A stretch of DNA of 24,016 nt, from IMG/VR virus record IMGVR_UViG_3300021962_000645, positions 1-24,016 of that record. One strand, given 5' to 3'. The translations under genes and the position numbers were made by a program. Shown here one piece after another: positions 21,812-24,016 of the stretch. The notes beneath the pieces were generated by a model. That model had not been told where the DNA came from. It saw only the letters and a list, made by a program, of their open reading frames with translations, and did no database searches. Position 1 is the stretch's first letter. Each line of letters begins with the position of its first letter. The DNA is from a virus.

Positions 21812-23520
21812 CAAGCGAGCCCCTGCCGCGCAATGATCGCGCGGCTTAGAGCTTCGCCGGGGTCTTCCTGCTTATTGAGCGCCGCGCCATACGCCATGAT
21901 GGCGGCGGTGATGCCGTCGATGCGCCCGGTAGATTTCTTTTTCGTCGGCATCATGTTTTCGTTTTTGTCTTTCTCGACAGCGAGGTTGGACGCCATCCAT
22001 TTCAGGATCGGATTTCCTCCGTGCTCCAGCTTCCGCGCGAACACGAGGTTCAAAAATTCCTTCGTCGGCAGGGAATATGATCGTAGGCCTTGGATAAACT
22101 CGACCACCGGCACACCTGCGCCCTGTAGTTCGATGGCAAGCTGCGTGGCCTGCCACGGATCGTAGGGGCACATCTGAATCTTATAGAGCCGGTGCCACTC
22201 CAGAATCTGGCTGGAGATCGACGCCTGATCGACAACGTCGCCGGGCGTTGCTTCAACCCAGCCCTCGCCGACCCACCGCTGGTATTGGACGCGGTCGCGG
22301 TCTTCGCGGTCCTGAATGTTTTCTGCGGGGCACCAGAACCTCGCCAGCAACTTCCAACGTTCGTTCGGACTTTGCGGCGGGAAGATCAGCGTGGCGGCGG
22401 TCAAATCGATCTTTGACGACAAGTCGAACGACGCGAAGCAGGGACGCCCGCGTAGCGCCATCTCGTCGAGCGGCGCTTCGTGGCAGTCGTTCCACCGCTC
22501 CATCGGGATGGCTTTCACCGCCGATGCAGTGCGGACATTCAGGCGTAAGCGTTTAAACGCAGCCTGCGCGGACGGGTTGCCTTTCGCCTTCGCGCACTGG
22601 CGGCGCATGTCGTCCAGCTTGACGCTAACCCCAAGGTTCGGGTTCGCCTTGATCCAGCAAGACTCGTCGTCCCAGCGATCTTCGGCGTCTATCGTCGCGA
22701 TATAGGCGAAGTAAGTGTCGTCTTCGAGCGCGCCGGTCAGCACCTTTTCGGCGTATTCGCGCTCCTGCGCGTAGACCGTCTCGACCTCGTCATCGCCAGC
22801 GGTCGTGATGATCCACAGCACGGGCTGGCGGCGGGCACCCAAGGCGGTATCGAGAACGTCGAGAAGCTCTCTCGTCGAATGTTTATGCAATTCATCTACA
22901 ATAATGTGGTGCGGATTGAGCCCGTCAAGCGTTCTAGCATCGGACGACAGCGGTTCGAACTTAGACGACTTCGCTTCGTGTACGATTGCTAACTTCAGTA
23001 CACGGAGCTTTTTCCTTAATTCCGGCGAAGCGCGCACCATGCGGCAGGCTTCGTCGAACACGATACGCGCCTGCTCCTTGCGGGTAGCTGCGCTGTAGAC
23101 TTCCGAGCCCGGCTCGTTGTCGGCGACGAGACCGACGATGCCGACGCCAGCGGCCTCCGTACTTTTTCCATTCTTACGCGCAACTTCGTGGTACGCCACG
23201 CGAAACCGGCGCGTGCCGTCCGCGCGCTGCCAGCCGTAGACGCTCCCTACACGGAACATCTGCCACGGCTCCAGCGTGAGCGTCTGCCCAGCGAACTCGC
23301 CCTTGCTGTGACGCAGCCAGGAAAACACGTTTATATAGTGCGCCGCAAAGTCTGGACGCCAGACCAGCCCTCGTGCTGGGCCGTTCTCTAGGTCGCGAAG
23401 GTGCCGGGCGCACGCGGCACGCGCCAGCGCACCGGCAATCACCTTCCCGGCAACCACGCGCCTCGCATAATCCGTAACCGGATCAGTTGAGATTTTGCGG
23501 ATTGGAGTCGAGGAAGGCAT
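21811..23520 (-). CDS. terL: Terminase large subunit (569 aa)
   Basis: ATG 23520 lies 38 bases inside the TerS gene. The ATPase shows an adapted Walker A with GKS (residues about 113-121, VARKNGKST), Walker B IIVDE (206-210, D209 and E210), and a coupling TTAG (239-242). The nuclease part has SFDLSSKIDL (D366), CPYDPWQAT (D454) and GRIDGITAAIMAYG near the end, the three places where acidic metal ligands are expected. The N-terminus DPVTDYARRVVAGK resembles alphaproteobacterial prophage terminases. It is the motor that cuts concatemeric DNA and pumps it through the portal. Length and motif order match the HK97-like Terminase_1 group. Confidence 0.95.
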   Translation of the reverse strand: MPSSTPIRKISTDPVTDYARRVVAGKVIAGALARAACARHLRDLENGPARGLVWRPDFAAHYINVFSWLRHSKGEFAGQTLTLEPWQMFRVGSVYGWQRADGTRRFRVAYHEVARKNGKSTEAAGVGIVGLVADNEPGSEVYSAATRKEQARIVFDEACRMVRASPELRKKLRVLKLAIVHEAKSSKFEPLSSDARTLDGLNPHHIIVDELHKHSTRELLDVLDTALGARRQPVLWIITTAGDDEVETVYAQEREYAEKVLTGALEDDTYFAYIATIDAEDRWDDESCWIKANPNLGVSVKLDDMRRQCAKAKGNPSAQAAFKRLRLNVRTASAVKAIPMERWNDCHEAPLDEMALRGRPCFASFDLSSKIDLTAATLIFPPQSPNERWKLLARFWCPAENIQDREDRDRVQYQRWVGEGWVEATPGDVVDQASISSQILEWHRLYKIQMCPYDPWQATQLAIELQGAGVPVVEFIQGLRSYSLPTKEFLNLVFARKLEHGGNPILKWMASNLAVEKDKNENMMPTKKKSTGRIDGITAAIMAYGAALNKQEDPGEALSRAIIARQGLA

Positions 23521-23977
23521 CTAGGTCTCGTTCTTGTTCGGCTGGCGGGCCGGGGGTGTTCTGCGCGAGCCGGTTGCGCGCGGCAGGCGTCCCGCCGAAC
23601 TCGCTGAACAGGCGCATCAGTGTCGCTTCGGCGTCGCGGCGGATTTTGATGTAGGGCGAAGCCTTGCCCTCCTCGTTCAAGTAGCCGTTGCGGTCGATTT
23701 CGGCGGTCGCGGTCTTGAACGTGACGCGGGCGGTCGCCCAAGAGCGCAGGCCGTCCTCATCGATGGCAGCGAGCGTGTCCCCCTCCATGATGCTGACGAG
23801 GTCGAGCCATTCGGCGCGCACTTCGGGCGACAAATCTGCTGGCGGCTTGCGCAGTTTCTTGGCGCGTGCCTGCGCTTTGGCCGGTTTTTCGTGCCGGTCG
23901 CGACGAAAAGTGCCATTCAGCTTATGTACGCTGGCGGGCTGTGCTTTGCGTCCTTGCGTACCTTTGTACCCAGTCAT
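23483..23977 (-). CDS. terS: Terminase small subunit, P27-like (164 aa)
   Basis: ATG 23977 lies 38 bases from the right edge of the window; GAGG lies about 11 bases upstream. The N-terminus is basic (MTGYKGTQGRKAQPASVHKLNG and a Lys/Arg-rich stretch). A helical core follows (LSPEVRAEWLDLVSIMEGDTLAAIDEDGLRSWATARVTFKTATAEIDRNGYL). The end contains RLFSEFGGTPAARNRLAQ, a recurrent feature of P27-type TerS proteins. The gene overlaps terL by 38 bases. It would recognise the packaging site on phage DNA and recruit TerL. A start further upstream cannot be tested because the window ends. Confidence 0.85.
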   Translation of the reverse strand: MTGYKGTQGRKAQPASVHKLNGTFRRDRHEKPAKAQARAKKLRKPPADLSPEVRAEWLDLVSIMEGDTLAAIDEDGLRSWATARVTFKTATAEIDRNGYLNEEGKASPYIKIRRDAEATLMRLFSEFGGTPAARNRLAQNTPGPPAEQERDLDAFLDSNPQNLN

Positions 23978-24016
23978 CTTGTGAATTGCCTCATTTTGCC
24001 GTTACGGATTCAAGGG

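Noticed and set aside
23978-24016. Packaging site (cos or pac) upstream of terS
   Set aside because: Only 39 bases are present and no repeat or palindrome typical of such a site is visible.

Overview
This window is the structural (packaging, head and tail) module of a long-tailed, siphovirus-type phage or prophage. Every gene I can support is on the minus strand, so the transcript runs from about 24000 down to 1. The sequence is moderately GC-rich. The terminase, portal, tail tube and tail fibre proteins resemble those of phages and prophages of Alphaproteobacteria (Rhizobiales-like), but this is an impression from memory, not a search. No integrase, repressor, lysis gene, attachment site or host gene is visible, so prophage and free phage cannot be told apart.

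Layout in transcription order. (1) Packaging: TerS (23977-23483), TerL (23520-21811). (2) Capsid: HK97-type portal (21811-20477), S78-type prohead protease (20487-19642), major capsid protein (19569-18256), a small unknown protein (18256-18008) and a beta-rich candidate decoration protein (18006-17569). (3) An inserted enzyme gene (17502-16330) with a methyltransferase-like N-terminal part and a glycosyltransferase-like C-terminal part. (4) Neck and connector: two small proteins (16333-16118 and 16121-15999), a gp6/gp8-like connector (15999-15358), a beta-rich protein (15344-14919), a stopper-like protein (14922-14581), a gp10-like protein (14530-13823) and a tail terminator (13823-13377). (5) Tail: tail tube (13290-12038, broken by an apparent single-base frameshift near 12478), tail assembly chaperones G and T joined by a predicted -1 frameshift (11910-11138), a 1916-residue tape measure (11122-5372), two baseplate or tail-tip proteins (5369-3723 and 3719-2946), and a repetitive tail fibre (2946 to beyond position 1).

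Genes are tightly packed and apparently translationally coupled. Six junctions have the form TGATG, in which the upstream stop shares one base with the downstream ATG. Others are ATGA or GTGA. The few longer gaps hold hairpins, mostly next to genes whose products are needed in many copies (capsid, candidate decoration protein, tail tube).

Most interesting points: the methyltransferase/glycosyltransferase fusion inside the capsid operon; an in-frame AAATTTC slippery heptamer at the G/T junction; the broken tail tube gene; near-identical 282-bp repeats in the tape measure; and mosaic repeated modules in the tail fibre. I see no wholly new defence or mobile system here.
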